A DNA stretch of 64,000 nucleotides from Synergistaceae bacterium (lineage in GTDB: Bacteria > Synergistota > Synergistia > Synergistales > Aminobacteriaceae): assembly GCA_031267575.1 (NCBI GenBank), contig JAIRYN010000058.1, positions 1 to 64,000 of the forward strand. The letters are read 5' to 3'. The translations under genes and the position numbers were made by a program. Shown in pieces: positions 44,035-52,754 of this stretch (the first letter of the stretch is position 1; every line of letters begins with the position of its first letter). The notes under the pieces are model-generated. The model did no database searches. It saw only the letters and a program-made list of their open reading frames with translations, and was not told the origin of the DNA.

Positions 44035-44843
44035 CGGATATGACGGATATGACGGATATGATGGAAAATGAGGCAAAGGTAGCAAAGGTGGAAAAAAATG
44101 CCGAGAAACGCCGGGTGGCTTTGATCACGGGGGCGGGACGCGGAATAGGACGCGCGATTGCCCTGGAATTGGGCAAAAAAGGTCTCGATATTGCCGTCAA
44201 CTACAAGAGCAGCGCCAGCGCTGCGGAGGAGCTTTGTGGAGAAATCGCTTCATTTGGCGTAACGGCCGAGGCTTTCAAGGCGGATGTCTCGAAGGCCGGT
44301 GATGTAGGGTTGTTGTTTAAAGCCGTGGAAGAGTCGATGGGCGCGGTACAAGTTCTGGTCAACAACGCGGGGATTACCCGCGACAACTTATTGATGCGAA
44401 TGAAAGAAGAAGAGTGGCAAGACGTGATTGCCGCCAATCTAAATTCCGTTTTTTACTGCACGAAAGAGGTCATTCGAGGAATGATGCGGGCCCGGTGGGG
44501 ACGTATTGTTTGCGTCGCGTCTGTGGTGGGGTTGGTGGGTAACGCAGGGCAGGCCAATTATAGCGCGACCAAAGCAGGACTTATCGGATTCGCTAAGTCG
44601 GTGGCCCGGGAATACGCGGGAAAGGGTATTACCGTCAACGTGGTAGCTCCCGGTTTTATCGAGACGGATATGACTGGCGTGTTAAATGAAAAAGCCCGCG
44701 TCGCTGCCTTACAGCAGATCCCGGTGGGACGCTGGGGACGACCAGAAGATGTTGCGAAGGCCGTGGCGTTTTTTGCCTCGGAGGAGAGCGAATATATCAC
44801 GGGGCAAATATTGGCTATTGACGGCGGCATGACAATGTGTTAA
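44022..44843 (+). CDS. fabG: 3-oxoacyl-ACP reductase
   Basis: A 273-residue short-chain dehydrogenase. Cofactor site is ITGAGRGIGRAIALE, the NNAG motif is VLVNNAGITRDN, the catalytic Ser is in VASVVGLVG, and the Tyr-Lys pair is NYSATKAGLI; C-terminal IDGGMTMC. The ATG at 44022 (after GGAAGGAA) gives an unusual N-terminus MADMTDMTDMTDMMEN, produced by 9-bp repeats (44028-44063); ATG 44058 or 44061 are alternatives. It overlaps fabD. Confidence 0.93.
   Translation: MADMTDMTDMTDMMENEAKVAKVEKNAEKRRVALITGAGRGIGRAIALELGKKGLDIAVNYKSSASAAEELCGEIASFGVTAEAFKADVSKAGDVGLLFKAVEESMGAVQVLVNNAGITRDNLLMRMKEEEWQDVIAANLNSVFYCTKEVIRGMMRARWGRIVCVASVVGLVGNAGQANYSATKAGLIGFAKSVAREYAGKGITVNVVAPGFIETDMTGVLNEKARVAALQQIPVGRWGRPEDVAKAVAFFASEESEYITGQILAIDGGMTMC
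44028..44063 (+). repeat. 9-bp tandem repeat in the fabG start region
   Basis: GATATGACG three times plus an imperfect fourth copy. Because the unit is a multiple of three the repeats add D-M-T triplets to FabG and at the same time overlap the fabD stop codon (TGA 44032-44034). Confidence 0.85.
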
Positions 44844-44872
44844 GGATATAATGGGAAGGGGGTGAATTTGAA

Positions 44873-45124
44873 ATGAAGAAAGAAGAAGTCCTTTCCAGGC
44901 TCAAGGAAATTATCGTGGTCCGCCTCGATGTGGAGGAAGATCAAATCGTTCCAGAGGCGTCGTTCGTCGAGGACCTTGGCGCGGATTCGTTGGATATCGT
45001 GGAGCTGATTATGGGAATCGAGGAAGAGTTCGACATCGAGATTCCCGACGAGGACGCGGAGAAGCTAACCTCCGTCGGCGAGGCGATGAATTACACGTTG
45101 GGGAAAATCGGAGTCGACGACTAA
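44873..45124 (+). CDS. acpP: Acyl carrier protein
   Basis: An 83-residue, acidic acyl carrier protein. The phosphopantetheine attachment serine is in the motif [10 protein letters not shown] (Ser39). Helix II ([20 protein letters not shown]) is the usual recognition helix. ATG 44873 is preceded by GGAAGGGGG. It lies 29 bases after fabG and 97 before fabF, as in the common fabDG-acpP-fabF order. Confidence 0.95.
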   Translation: MKKEEVLSRLKEIIVVRLDVEEDQIVPEASFVEDLGADSLDIVELIMGIEEEFDIEIPDEDAEKLTSVGEAMNYTLGKIGVDD

Positions 45125-45221
45125 CGTCGTGGGGTGGTTGCGGGGGAGGGCGCTTTGAATGCCTTCCCCCGAGCTTCCGAAGTGTAAAATCTCAAGAGAT
45201 ATTCCGAGGAGTGACGCGGGA

Positions 45222-46460
45222 ATGAGAAGAGTAGTCGTTACGGGCCTGGGACCTTTAAGTCCCATAGCCATTGGTAAGGATGCGTATTGGCAGGCTCTCA
45301 GAGAGGGCAAAAATGGAATCGGCCCCATTACGATGTTCGACCTCGGTGATTGCCCTGTAACGTTTGGGGCAGAAATAAAGAATTTCGACCCAACTTCCTG
45401 GATGGACGGCAAGGAAGCCAGGCGGTCGGATCGAGTCATCCAATTCGCGGTGGCTGCCGCGGAGATGGCGGTAAAGGACTCCGCCCTGGATACCGCGTCG
45501 CTGAACCCCTACAAATTCGGAGTGTATATTGGTAGTGGTCAGGGTGGCATCGAGACGTCTTTTAACAATTTCCAGACGATGAAGGAAAAAGGATCCAGAA
45601 GGATCAGTCCTTTTTTTATTCCCATGATGATCAGCAATATGTCCACGGCCTACGTGGCCATCCGCCATCAGGCCAAGGGTCCGAACCTATGCGTGGTCAC
45701 GGCTTGTGCCACGTCTCTCCACAGCATGGGGGAGGCGTATCACGCCATTGTGCGGGAGGATGCCGACGTGATTCTGGCAGGAGGAACCGAGGCCGCGCTT
45801 CGGGCGATCAGCATCGCAGGGTTCGCCTCCATGAAGGCGCTTTCCACGCGTTTGGATTCCCCCGAAACGGCCAGTCGCCCCTTCGAGAAGGACCGCGACG
45901 GTTTCGTCATGGGAGAGGGAGCGGGAGTATTGGTTCTTGAAGATTTGGAGCACGCTCGGGCGCGGGGAGCGCATATTTACGCGGAGTTTGTGGGCTATGG
46001 AACATCTTGCGACGCGGGTCACATTACGGCTCCCGACGAAAATGCGGAGGGCGCTATTTACGCCACCCGCAGAGCTATGGAAATGGCGGGCTGGCAGCCG
46101 GAAGACGTGGATCACATCAACGCGCATGGCACTTCCACGCCGCTCAACGACAAAACCGAGGCTTTGATGATCCATAAGGTTTTCGGGAATCACGCTAAAA
46201 AAGTGGTGGTCAACTCGACGAAATCTATGATCGGGCATTGCCTGGGAGCGGCCGGCGCTCTGGAGACCATTGCGGTGATCCAAGCCATTGAGGAAGGTTA
46301 TGTGCATCCTACGTTGAACTACTTCACACCGGACCCGGAGTGTGATCTCAACATCGCCACGGGCAGCGGAGTGAAAAAGCCCATCAACAGGGTGTTGGTG
46401 AACAGTTTTGGCTTTGGCGGGCACAATGGGGTTCTGGCCTTTCAGAAATATCTAGGATAA
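45222..46460 (+). CDS. fabF: 3-oxoacyl-ACP synthase II
   Basis: A 412-residue condensing enzyme. The catalytic cysteine is in VTACATSLH, the two histidines in NAHGTSTPLND and NSTKSMIGHCLGAAGALE, and the C-terminal glycine loop is NSFGFGGHNGVL. ATG 45222 follows GAGGAG; an upstream ATG in frame adds nothing recognisable. It extends acyl-ACP by malonyl units. The rnc gene follows after 36 bases. No fabH, accABCD or fabZ gene is in this operon, so they must lie elsewhere. Confidence 0.95.
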   Translation: MRRVVVTGLGPLSPIAIGKDAYWQALREGKNGIGPITMFDLGDCPVTFGAEIKNFDPTSWMDGKEARRSDRVIQFAVAAAEMAVKDSALDTASLNPYKFGVYIGSGQGGIETSFNNFQTMKEKGSRRISPFFIPMMISNMSTAYVAIRHQAKGPNLCVVTACATSLHSMGEAYHAIVREDADVILAGGTEAALRAISIAGFASMKALSTRLDSPETASRPFEKDRDGFVMGEGAGVLVLEDLEHARARGAHIYAEFVGYGTSCDAGHITAPDENAEGAIYATRRAMEMAGWQPEDVDHINAHGTSTPLNDKTEALMIHKVFGNHAKKVVVNSTKSMIGHCLGAAGALETIAVIQAIEEGYVHPTLNYFTPDPECDLNIATGSGVKKPINRVLVNSFGFGGHNGVLAFQKYLG

Positions 46461-46496
46461 CGGACGGGCCGAAAGAAAGCCCTTCAACATAATCTT

Positions 46497-47189
46497 ATGG
46501 ACGATTTTTCCAATTTGCATGTTTTCCAGGAAAAGCTGGGATATTTTTTTCGCGACAGAGGGTTGCTGGCAACAGCCCTCTGTCATGCGTCTTATGCTCA
46601 TGAAAATGGGTTGGCGGAGAGCAACGAGCGTTTGGAGTTCCTGGGAGATTCCGTCTTGGGGATGGTGGTAGCCCGCGTTCTCTACGAGTCCTGTCCTGAT
46701 GCCACCGAGGGCGAGCTGACTCGTGATAGGGTGGAGTTTGTCTGCCGGGACGCCCTTGTCCGGTGGGCGGAGAGCCTGGACGTCGAAAGCGTGCTGCTAA
46801 AGGGGAAATCCCTAAAGCCCGCGCCGCCTTCCGTCTTCGCCGACGCGATGGAGGCCGTCTTGGGAGCGGTCTACCTGGATGGTGGCCACGACGCCGCGAC
46901 CCGGACGATCCGTCGCTATCTGTTCGGGTTGGGGACTTCGCAAATGAATTCAATCAAAGGCCTAAAGAACGGCGGGGCATGGGACGCCAAGTCGAAACTC
47001 CAGGTCCGTCTTCAGTCCGAGGAGATGGGATTGCCCCGCTACGAGGTGTTGTCCGTGACGGGACCCTCGCACGCTCCTTCGTTTCACGTTCGGGTCTTTG
47101 CTGCGGGGAAAACCTGGAGCGGCAGGGGCGCGAGCCGTAAAGCCGCCGAACTCGCCGCCGCCGCCGCCGCTCTCGAAGAAATTGGATAG
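46497..47189 (+). CDS. rnc: Ribonuclease III
   Basis: A 230-residue dsRNA endonuclease. The catalytic signature is NERLEFLGDSVLGMVVA, with the second acidic site ADAMEAVLGAVYLDGG, and a C-terminal dsRNA-binding domain (DAKSKLQVRLQSEEMGLPRY and GRGASRKAAELAAAAAALE). ATG 46497 lacks a strong ribosome site, suggesting coupling to fabF. It is the last gene of the lipid operon and its stop lies only four bases from the stop of the convergent leuB-type gene, with no visible terminator between them. Confidence 0.94.
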   Translation: MDDFSNLHVFQEKLGYFFRDRGLLATALCHASYAHENGLAESNERLEFLGDSVLGMVVARVLYESCPDATEGELTRDRVEFVCRDALVRWAESLDVESVLLKGKSLKPAPPSVFADAMEAVLGAVYLDGGHDAATRTIRRYLFGLGTSQMNSIKGLKNGGAWDAKSKLQVRLQSEEMGLPRYEVLSVTGPSHAPSFHVRVFAAGKTWSGRGASRKAAELAAAAAALEEIG

Positions 47190-47193
47190 GAAA

Positions 47194-48336
47194 TTACGCG
47201 ATTTTTCCCGCTACGCTATCTCCCACAGCTTGACAAAGAGCGCTGCCCCCCAGTTCGATAGGTTTCGCGGAGGCGTCTGATTCCTCCAAATAAGAGCTTA
47301 CCGCCGCGTCGATGGCCTTTGCTCCCGCGTTTTCCCCAATGTGGTCGAGCATCATCACGGCACATAAAATCGCCGCCAAGGGGTTGGCTTTGCCCGTTCC
47401 CATGATGTCTGGCGCGGAACCGTGTACGGGCTCGAACATCGAAAGCTTTTCCCCGATATTGCCTCCAGCGCCGAGGCCTAATCCTCCCGTCAATCCCGAC
47501 AAGAGGTCGCTGACGATGTCGCCGAAAAGATTCGGACACAAAATGACGCCGTGTCCCCAAGGTTTTCTCGCCAGTTGATAGCACAGCGCGTCCACGTTTC
47601 GTATCGTCAGAGCGATTTCGGGATACTCTGCCGCGACGCGCCTCGTCTCCTCGTCCAGGAACCCGTACAGGAAGGGGACGGCGTTGGCTTTACTGGCAAG
47701 CACGACCTCTTTTTCGCCCCGTTGTTTCGCCAGATCGAAAGCATAGCGCGTCACCCGTTCCACACCGGGGCGTGTGAGAACCCCGATTTGCAGCGCCGCC
47801 GGGCAATCGGGGTCGAAGGCGGCATCCAGCCGCCCGGAAAGTTTATAGGGTCCACGTTCTGCTTCGAAGGGGATTTTCATACCGCCGCCTCCTTCGCCTC
47901 CTTGGGTGACGGCGCCCACCCCCATATAAAAATCCTCCGTGTTTTCGCGCACCACGATGGAATCGATATGAGTTCCTTCTGGAAGGGGGACGGGACAGGG
48001 AACGTTTTTGTAGCTTCGCGCCGGACGCAAGTTGATGTACTGGTCGAAGTGGAAGCGGAGTTTCAACAATATCCCGCGCTCTAAAATCCCCGGTTTCACA
48101 GAGGGATCACCCACCGCGCCCAGCATCATCGCGTCGCAAAGCCCCATTTCCGTCAGCGCGGATTCGGGGAGAATCTCATTTGTCCGGTTGTAATGACCCG
48201 CGCCGAAGGGATAGCTCACCCACTGCACCTTGAAATCATGTCGCGCGCCCGCCGCCTCCACAACCTTGATAGCCTCGGCCGTAACTTCCGGTCCGATCCC
48301 ATCTCCGGGCAGGAGCGCGATTTTATAGTTTTTCAT
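47194..48336 (-). CDS. leuB: 3-isopropylmalate dehydrogenase-family beta-decarboxylating dehydrogenase
   Basis: A 380-residue NAD-dependent decarboxylating dehydrogenase. Visible parts are ALLPGDGIGPEVTAEAIKVV, the substrate loop RENTEDFYMGVGAV, ILCPNLFGDIVSDLLSGLTG and FEPVHGSAPDIMGTGKANP. The R-E-N-T-E-D loop resembles isocitrate/homoisocitrate/tartrate dehydrogenases more than standard LeuB (R-E-L-T-G-G), so substrate specificity is not certain. Its place after leuC-leuD and a leader peptide rich in leucine codons favours 3-isopropylmalate. It follows leuD after 20 bases. ATG 48336 is after a GGAG. Confidence 0.8.
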   Translation of the reverse strand: MKNYKIALLPGDGIGPEVTAEAIKVVEAAGARHDFKVQWVSYPFGAGHYNRTNEILPESALTEMGLCDAMMLGAVGDPSVKPGILERGILLKLRFHFDQYINLRPARSYKNVPCPVPLPEGTHIDSIVVRENTEDFYMGVGAVTQGGEGGGGMKIPFEAERGPYKLSGRLDAAFDPDCPAALQIGVLTRPGVERVTRYAFDLAKQRGEKEVVLASKANAVPFLYGFLDEETRRVAAEYPEIALTIRNVDALCYQLARKPWGHGVILCPNLFGDIVSDLLSGLTGGLGLGAGGNIGEKLSMFEPVHGSAPDIMGTGKANPLAAILCAVMMLDHIGENAGAKAIDAAVSSYLEESDASAKPIELGGSALCQAVGDSVAGKIA

Positions 48337-48356
48337 ACTCTCGTCTCCGTTTCAGT

Positions 48357-48872
48357 CTAGCTTTTCGTTTCTATCTGCTCTATCTGCCGACGCGCCCACG
48401 AGACCAACCCTCCTGAGTCAATCAGGTCTCGCAGAAACACGGGGAAGGGGTTGGCCGTCCAAGTGTTGCCGTTGGTTTTATCGGTAACTGTGCCTTTTTC
48501 CAAGTCGACCTCGACCACGTCGTCCTTTTGAATGCCATTCACGGCCTCGGGACATTCGAGGATCGGAAGACCCACATTGATCGCGTTGCGGAAGAAAATT
48601 CGCGCGTAAGATATCGCTACAATACAAGACACTCCCGCCCCCGCGATGGCGATGGGAGCGTGCTCGCGACTCGAACCGCAGCCGAAGTTATTCCCCGCTA
48701 CGATGATGTCGCCCCGCTGTACGTTTTTCGCGAAGGTTTCGTCGATGTCTTCCATGCAGTGGGGCGCCAGTTCCTCCGGCAAGCTGGTGGAAAGGTAGCG
48801 CGCCGGAATGATGACGTCCGTGTCCACGTTATCGCCGTATTTCCAAACCTTGCCCGTCAAGATTGTCTTCAC
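48357..48872 (-). CDS. leuD: 3-isopropylmalate dehydratase small subunit
   Basis: A 171-residue swivel-domain subunit of the LeuCD/homoaconitase type. Motifs are KYGDNVDTDVIIPARYL near the N-terminus and GNNFGCGSSREHAP (about residue 60). It forms the active site together with LeuC for isomerisation of 2- to 3-isopropylmalate. Length fits the archaeal/clostridial short LeuD. It is separated from leuC by about 1.1 kb of a decayed IS607 element, which may weaken transcription of leuD and leuB unless there is an internal promoter. Confidence 0.92.
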   Translation of the reverse strand: MKTILTGKVWKYGDNVDTDVIIPARYLSTSLPEELAPHCMEDIDETFAKNVQRGDIIVAGNNFGCGSSREHAPIAIAGAGVSCIVAISYARIFFRNAINVGLPILECPEAVNGIQKDDVVEVDLEKGTVTDKTNGNTWTANPFPVFLRDLIDSGGLVSWARRQIEQIETKS

Positions 48873-49009
48873 TGGATATTCGCTGCTACTGAAAACCTAC
48901 ACAAATGTGTAATAGCCCAGATTTTTCCTTCTTCATCCTTTCCTCTTTCGCCAAAGCTACTCAAGTTTGTACGGAAGTCCAAAGGCTTAAATTCCCGGTA
49001 GCCCACTGT

Positions 49010-49410
49010 ACATAGCGTTACACTATTCTATAGTGTTTACAATACTTAAAATCCTCGATTGTGATTAGGCTGGCTTGGTCCTCACCAGCGCACAGACTAT
49101 TTTGTTGATATTGTCTTTTCTTACACAATCAAGTCTGTAGTAGGCTTTCTGGACTTTGATACGCTGTTTGTCTAGGTTTGCAAATTTTACAGTAGCAGGT
49201 TTCACCTTCTTTCTATAAATTAATTTTTAGAAAAAATTTAGGTTGCTCTCATTTAAGCCTGCGTTTTAATTTCCTACAAGTATATATCCATACTCTTTCA
49301 GCTTTACTCAGCTTTGTGGTTTTGCTGGTTCGTGGTTATGAATAGGTTATACACGAAACGACAAACACCGATAGTCCGGTGTATCTTCTCAATTTTCTCA
49401 ACATGCTCAA
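49010..49410 (-). pseudogene. tnpB: TnpB remnant of the IS607 element
   Basis: Fragments of a TnpB nuclease: the N-terminal block KIHRTIGVCRFVYNLF, followed by stops; the central NLDKQRIKVQKAYYRL helix; and LVRTKPA then, after a frameshift, SLITIEDFKY with the I-E-D acidic residue of the RuvC-like domain. Everything after this is missing, including the zinc ribbon. The N-terminal part also shows a duplicated GAGCATGTTGAGAA unit. It is a relic. Confidence 0.7.
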
Positions 49411-49424
49411 TCTTCTCAACATGC

Positions 49425-49905
49425 TCAGACACTGGATCTATTTCTGTTTTGTAAGCTAGAATCATGTTCCAGTGCCTCCTTCAAAGATTTTTTGTAGTCT
49501 CGTAACCCACATAACCTTGAGCTAAAACGATGAACTATCGTCATTAAATCCTGGATCATTTCTTGCTCTGGACTCAATTCCTTTTCGCAAATAAACTCGA
49601 CATCTCGTAGCCCCAATTCACCGCAATATTGTTCAATAACTGTTTGCTGTTTTCTTAAGTCAGGCTTCTGAGCTTGGCTGGAAACCCGACAATACGCAAC
49701 GACTCTGACACGAGAATTTTCCGACTTCAAACGCAGAAAATCTTTTAATCGGTTCTCGGTATAAATCCTCCGCTTTGTTTTACTTCGTGAAGCGGGTTTT
49801 AATTTATCCTCCCTGTCCCACTTCTGTAGAGTTTTTACTTTAACGCCAAGAAATTCTGCCGCTTGCCTCGAATCATATGCCTTATCTATAACATTATATT
49901 ACACT
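49425..49905 (-). pseudogene. tnpA: IS607 serine-recombinase transposase remnant
   Basis: A MerR-like DNA-binding domain, linker (KRRIYTENRLKDFL) and the catalytic start VVAYCRVSSQAQKPDLRKQQ with the nucleophilic serine in the R-V-S-S motif. Then it jumps directly to the C-terminal helix MIQDLMTIVHRFSSRLCGLR. About 60-70 residues that normally lie between are deleted in frame, including the D-R-L-x-R-F-G-F segment. No start codon is in frame upstream of the HTH. It is therefore inactive. Confidence 0.8.
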
Positions 49906-49970
49906 TTATATACTAATTAGTAAAGATAGAAACAATCTCTTTTTTATCGAGAATGAGATCAGACTTTTAT

Positions 49971-51227
49971 TCAGACTTCTCTGGGATCCGCGACACGACC
50001 GAGGATGGCGCTGGCCGCCGCCACCAGAGGCCCAGCCAGGATGACTTCGCTTTTCGGGCTGCCCATGCGGCCGACGAAGTTGCGGTTACTGGTGGAAACG
50101 CAGCGTTCCCCCGCGGCCAAAATGCCCATGTAGCCGCCCAGGCAGGGTCCGCAGGTGGGGGTGCAAACCACCGCTCCGGACTCGGTCAGGTCTCGAATGT
50201 ATCCCCTGTCCAAAGAGGCGTTGTAGACCTCGTAGGACGCGGGGATAACGATCAAGCGCACCCGGTCGTGAACTTTGCGTCCTTTCAGAATGCGTGCCGC
50301 CTGTTCGATATCGGAAATTCGTCCGTTGGTGCAGGATCCGATGAAGACCTGGTCGATTTCCATCTCTTTGCATTCTTTGGCCGCCTTCACATTCTCCGGC
50401 AAGTGGGGGAGGGCCACCACGGGCTCTAACTTGTCCAAGTCGATGGAGATCGTCTTCGCGTAAACAGCGTCTTTGTCGGGGAAAATGGGGGTATACGCGC
50501 GTTTTGCCCGCGCGCTCACGTAGGTCAGAGCCGTTTCGTCGGGCACGAAGAGCCCCGTCTTTCCGCCTGCCTCAATCGCCATGTTCGCCATCGTCATGCG
50601 CCCGTCCAGAGGTAAATGGGACAGCGCGTTCCCGTGAAATTCGAGCGCCATGTAACGCGCCCCTTCGACTCCCAGTTTGCCGATGACGGACAGGATCAGG
50701 TCCTTGCCGCCAAGCCAAGGGGAGAGGTTTCCCACGAAATCGACGCGACAGGTCTCCGGGACTCGCAGCCACGTGCTCCCCAACGCCCAAGCCGCCGCCA
50801 GATCCGTGGAACCGACCCCCGTGGCCAGTGCCCCCAACGCGCCCCCCGTGCAGGTGTGGCTATCGGCTCCCAAGATGATCTCGCCGGGCAGAATGTATCC
50901 CTGTTCGGGCAAAAAAGCGTGCTCCACTCCCACCCGACCCACTTCCCAGAAGAGTAGATTCTGCTTGCGGGCAAATTCCCTGCTGATCTTCGACTGCTCC
51001 GCCGACGCGATGTCCTTGTTCGGCGTGAAGTGGTCCAGCAAGACCGCGCAGCGTTCCGCGTCGAAAACCTTTTCGGCCCCCATGTTGCCCAATTCTCGGA
51101 TCGCGGGCGGCGCTGTAATATCGTTAGCGAAGGCAAAGTCCACCTTCACCCCGCAAATGTTACCCGCCGCCACAGGGTCTTTGCTGTGCGCGGCAATGAT
51201 GGCCTCCGCCATAGTAAAAGCGCTCAT
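49971..51227 (-). CDS. leuC: 3-isopropylmalate dehydratase large subunit
   Basis: A 418-residue aconitase-fold protein of the short LeuC/HacA class. It has the 4Fe-4S ligands in ADSHTCTGGALGA, GSCTNGRISD and TPTCGPCLGGYMG. The C-terminus has SNRNFVGRMGSP. ATG 51227 is nine bases after GGGAGG; a TTG two codons upstream is too close. It isomerises 2-isopropylmalate with LeuD. Upstream are a terminator and a leader peptide with four consecutive leucine codons, so attenuation by leucine supply is likely. leuA is not in the window. Confidence 0.92.
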   Translation of the reverse strand: MSAFTMAEAIIAAHSKDPVAAGNICGVKVDFAFANDITAPPAIRELGNMGAEKVFDAERCAVLLDHFTPNKDIASAEQSKISREFARKQNLLFWEVGRVGVEHAFLPEQGYILPGEIILGADSHTCTGGALGALATGVGSTDLAAAWALGSTWLRVPETCRVDFVGNLSPWLGGKDLILSVIGKLGVEGARYMALEFHGNALSHLPLDGRMTMANMAIEAGGKTGLFVPDETALTYVSARAKRAYTPIFPDKDAVYAKTISIDLDKLEPVVALPHLPENVKAAKECKEMEIDQVFIGSCTNGRISDIEQAARILKGRKVHDRVRLIVIPASYEVYNASLDRGYIRDLTESGAVVCTPTCGPCLGGYMGILAAGERCVSTSNRNFVGRMGSPKSEVILAGPLVAAASAILGRVADPREV

Positions 51228-51267
51228 GCACAAATACCTCCCTCATTTTGAGTATGAACTGAGTATG

Positions 51268-51296
51268 AAAAAAGGGATCCGAACTCGCCGGATCCC
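51268..51296 (-). terminator. Intrinsic terminator of the leu attenuator
   Basis: Arms GGGATCCG and CGGATCCC with a seven-base loop, followed on the minus strand by six T's. It lies between the leucine-rich leader frame and leuC, and not at the metK end (metK stops at 51510, more than 200 bases before). This is the position of an attenuator terminator. Confidence 0.75.
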
Positions 51297-51325
51297 TCTC
51301 ATTTCGGTTTCGCTTTTCGGCTCTG

Positions 51326-51439
51326 CTAAACGCCAGAAAACGCCGACCCAAAGAAAAGGGAATCCGCGCGCACACAAAATCCAAGGAGGAGAAGACCGAA
51401 ACGCGATTTCTCGAAATTCAACTTGTTCCGCGTCAACAC
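51326..51439 (-). CDS. leuL: leu operon leader peptide with four consecutive leucine codons
   Basis: A 37-residue frame starting GTG 51439, seven bases after AAGGGGG, and ending TAG 51326. It reads MLTRNKLNFEKSRFG, then LLLL encoded CTT-CTC-CTC-CTT, then GFCVRADSLF and on to the stop. It lies 30 bases before the intrinsic terminator upstream of leuC. The layout equals the leader-peptide attenuation known for enterobacterial leu operons, whose leader also has four leucine codons. When charged leucine tRNA is scarce, the ribosome would stall at these codons and prevent terminator formation. The pairing alternatives were not computed; a TCGGC/GCCGA pair (51341-51345 with 51318-51322) is one possible antiterminator part. 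Confidence 0.72.
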   Translation of the reverse strand: MLTRNKLNFEKSRFGLLLLGFCVRADSLFFGSAFSGV

Positions 51440-51509
51440 ATTTATTCCCCCTTTTCTCGTTTTTCCAGCGTAAAAAGTTCTTTGATTCTAGAGCGAAGCG
51501 GTAAAGCTG

Positions 51510-52715
51510 TCAAGCACCCGCGGCTTTTTTCAGCGTCTCAGCGCGGTCCGTCTTTTCCCAGCCGGGTAGGGGAGTGATGTCGATGCGTCCCATGTGTCCA
51601 TAAGCGGCCAAAGCGCGATACTGAGGTTTTCTCAGGTCCAGGTCGCGAATACTGGCGGCGGGGCGGAAATCGAAGTGTTTGCGTAGAAGCTCCGCGATCT
51701 TATCGTCAGAGATTTTTCCCGTTCCGAAAGTGTTTACGTTCAGAGAGACCGGTTCCGCCACGCCGATAGCATAGGCCACCTGGACCTGGCACTGGTCGGC
51801 GATCCCCGCGGCCACGATGTTCTTAGTGGCGTAACGCGCCATATAGGCTCCGCTGCGGTCTACCTTAGTGGGATCTTTGCCGGAGAACGCCCCGCCGCCG
51901 TGAGGCACCCAGCCGCCATAAGTGTCTACAATAATCTTGCGTCCCGTCAAGCCGGTATCGGCCATGGGGCCGCCTTTCACGAAGCGTCCTGTAGGATTTA
52001 CCAGAATGCGCGTGTTGCCGTCAATCAAGTGCGTCGGAACGATGGGCGTAATGACGTGCTCAATGATGTCAGCGCGAATTTCTTTGAGGGTGGCCTCGGG
52101 GTGATGCTGGGACGAGATCACGATGGTATCGGCGCGCACCACCTTGCCTCCCTCGTATTGCAAGGAGACTTGGGTTTTGCCGTCCGGGCGCAGGTAAGAA
52201 ATCAGCCCGTCCCGCCGTACCTTGGTCAACTGCCGAGCGAGATTGTGGGCCAGAGCGATGGGCATGGGCATGTATTCTTCCGTCTCGTTGCAGGCATAGC
52301 CGAACATCATGCCTTGGTCTCCCGCTCCGATTTTTGCGATGTCCTCCTCGGTGATCGTTTTATCCCTCACTTCGAGAGCGTTGTTCACGCCCAGAGCAAT
52401 GTCGCCCGACTGTTCATCAATGGCGGTGAGCACCGCGCAGGTTTCTCCGTCAAAACCGTATTTCGCGCGGGTATAGCCGATTTCCTTCACAATCTCGCGG
52501 GCCAGTTTTGGAATGTCTACGTAGGTTTTTGTCGTAATTTCCCCCGCTACCATCACCATACCCGTGGTGCAAAGCGTCTCACAGGCCACTCGTCCGTTGG
52601 GGTCGTCTTTCAAGATCGCGTCTAAGATGCCGTCGGATATCTGATCCGCCACCTTGTCAGGGTGTCCCTCCGTAACGGACTCCGAGGAGAAAATGAATTT
52701 TTCTGCCGTTGCCAT
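51510..52715 (-). CDS. metK: S-adenosylmethionine synthetase
   Basis: A 401-residue methionine adenosyltransferase making SAM from methionine and ATP. Motifs are [16 protein letters not shown] near the N-terminus, [31 protein letters not shown] and [19 protein letters not shown] 52715 follows AGGAG; TTG 52733 overlaps the ribosome site. Directly upstream is a SAM-I riboswitch, so SAM represses it. leuC lies downstream but with its own leader, so metK is probably a separate unit. Confidence 0.95.
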   Translation of the reverse strand: MATAEKFIFSSESVTEGHPDKVADQISDGILDAILKDDPNGRVACETLCTTGMVMVAGEITTKTYVDIPKLAREIVKEIGYTRAKYGFDGETCAVLTAIDEQSGDIALGVNNALEVRDKTITEEDIAKIGAGDQGMMFGYACNETEEYMPMPIALAHNLARQLTKVRRDGLISYLRPDGKTQVSLQYEGGKVVRADTIVISSQHHPEATLKEIRADIIEHVITPIVPTHLIDGNTRILVNPTGRFVKGGPMADTGLTGRKIIVDTYGGWVPHGGGAFSGKDPTKVDRSGAYMARYATKNIVAAGIADQCQVQVAYAIGVAEPVSLNVNTFGTGKISDDKIAELLRKHFDFRPAASIRDLDLRKPQYRALAAYGHMGRIDITPLPGWEKTDRAETLKKAAGA

Positions 52716-52754
52716 ACTATCAACTCCTATCAAATGTCGAAAATCGAAAACCCA

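Larger units (their letters stand above)
49010..49910 (-). mobile_element. Decayed IS607-family element (tnpA and tnpB remnants)
   Basis: On the minus strand a resolvase-like TnpA (49425 to about 49905) is followed by a TnpB ruin (about 49010-49410). The order tnpA-tnpB is that of IS607. TnpA has an N-terminal MerR-type helix (YDSRQAAEFLGVKVKTLQKW) but no start codon in frame, and lacks the middle of the catalytic domain. TnpB retains an N-terminal RTIGVCRFVYNLF block, a central helix (LDKQRIKVQKAYYRLDCVRK) and an ITIEDF acidic motif in another frame. The element sits inside the leu operon, between leuC and leuD. Confidence 0.8.

Noticed and set aside
51240-51480. T-box leader for leuC.
   Set aside because: No T-box sequence (AGGGUGGNACCGCG-like) or specifier loop was found; a translated leader with leucine codons fits better.
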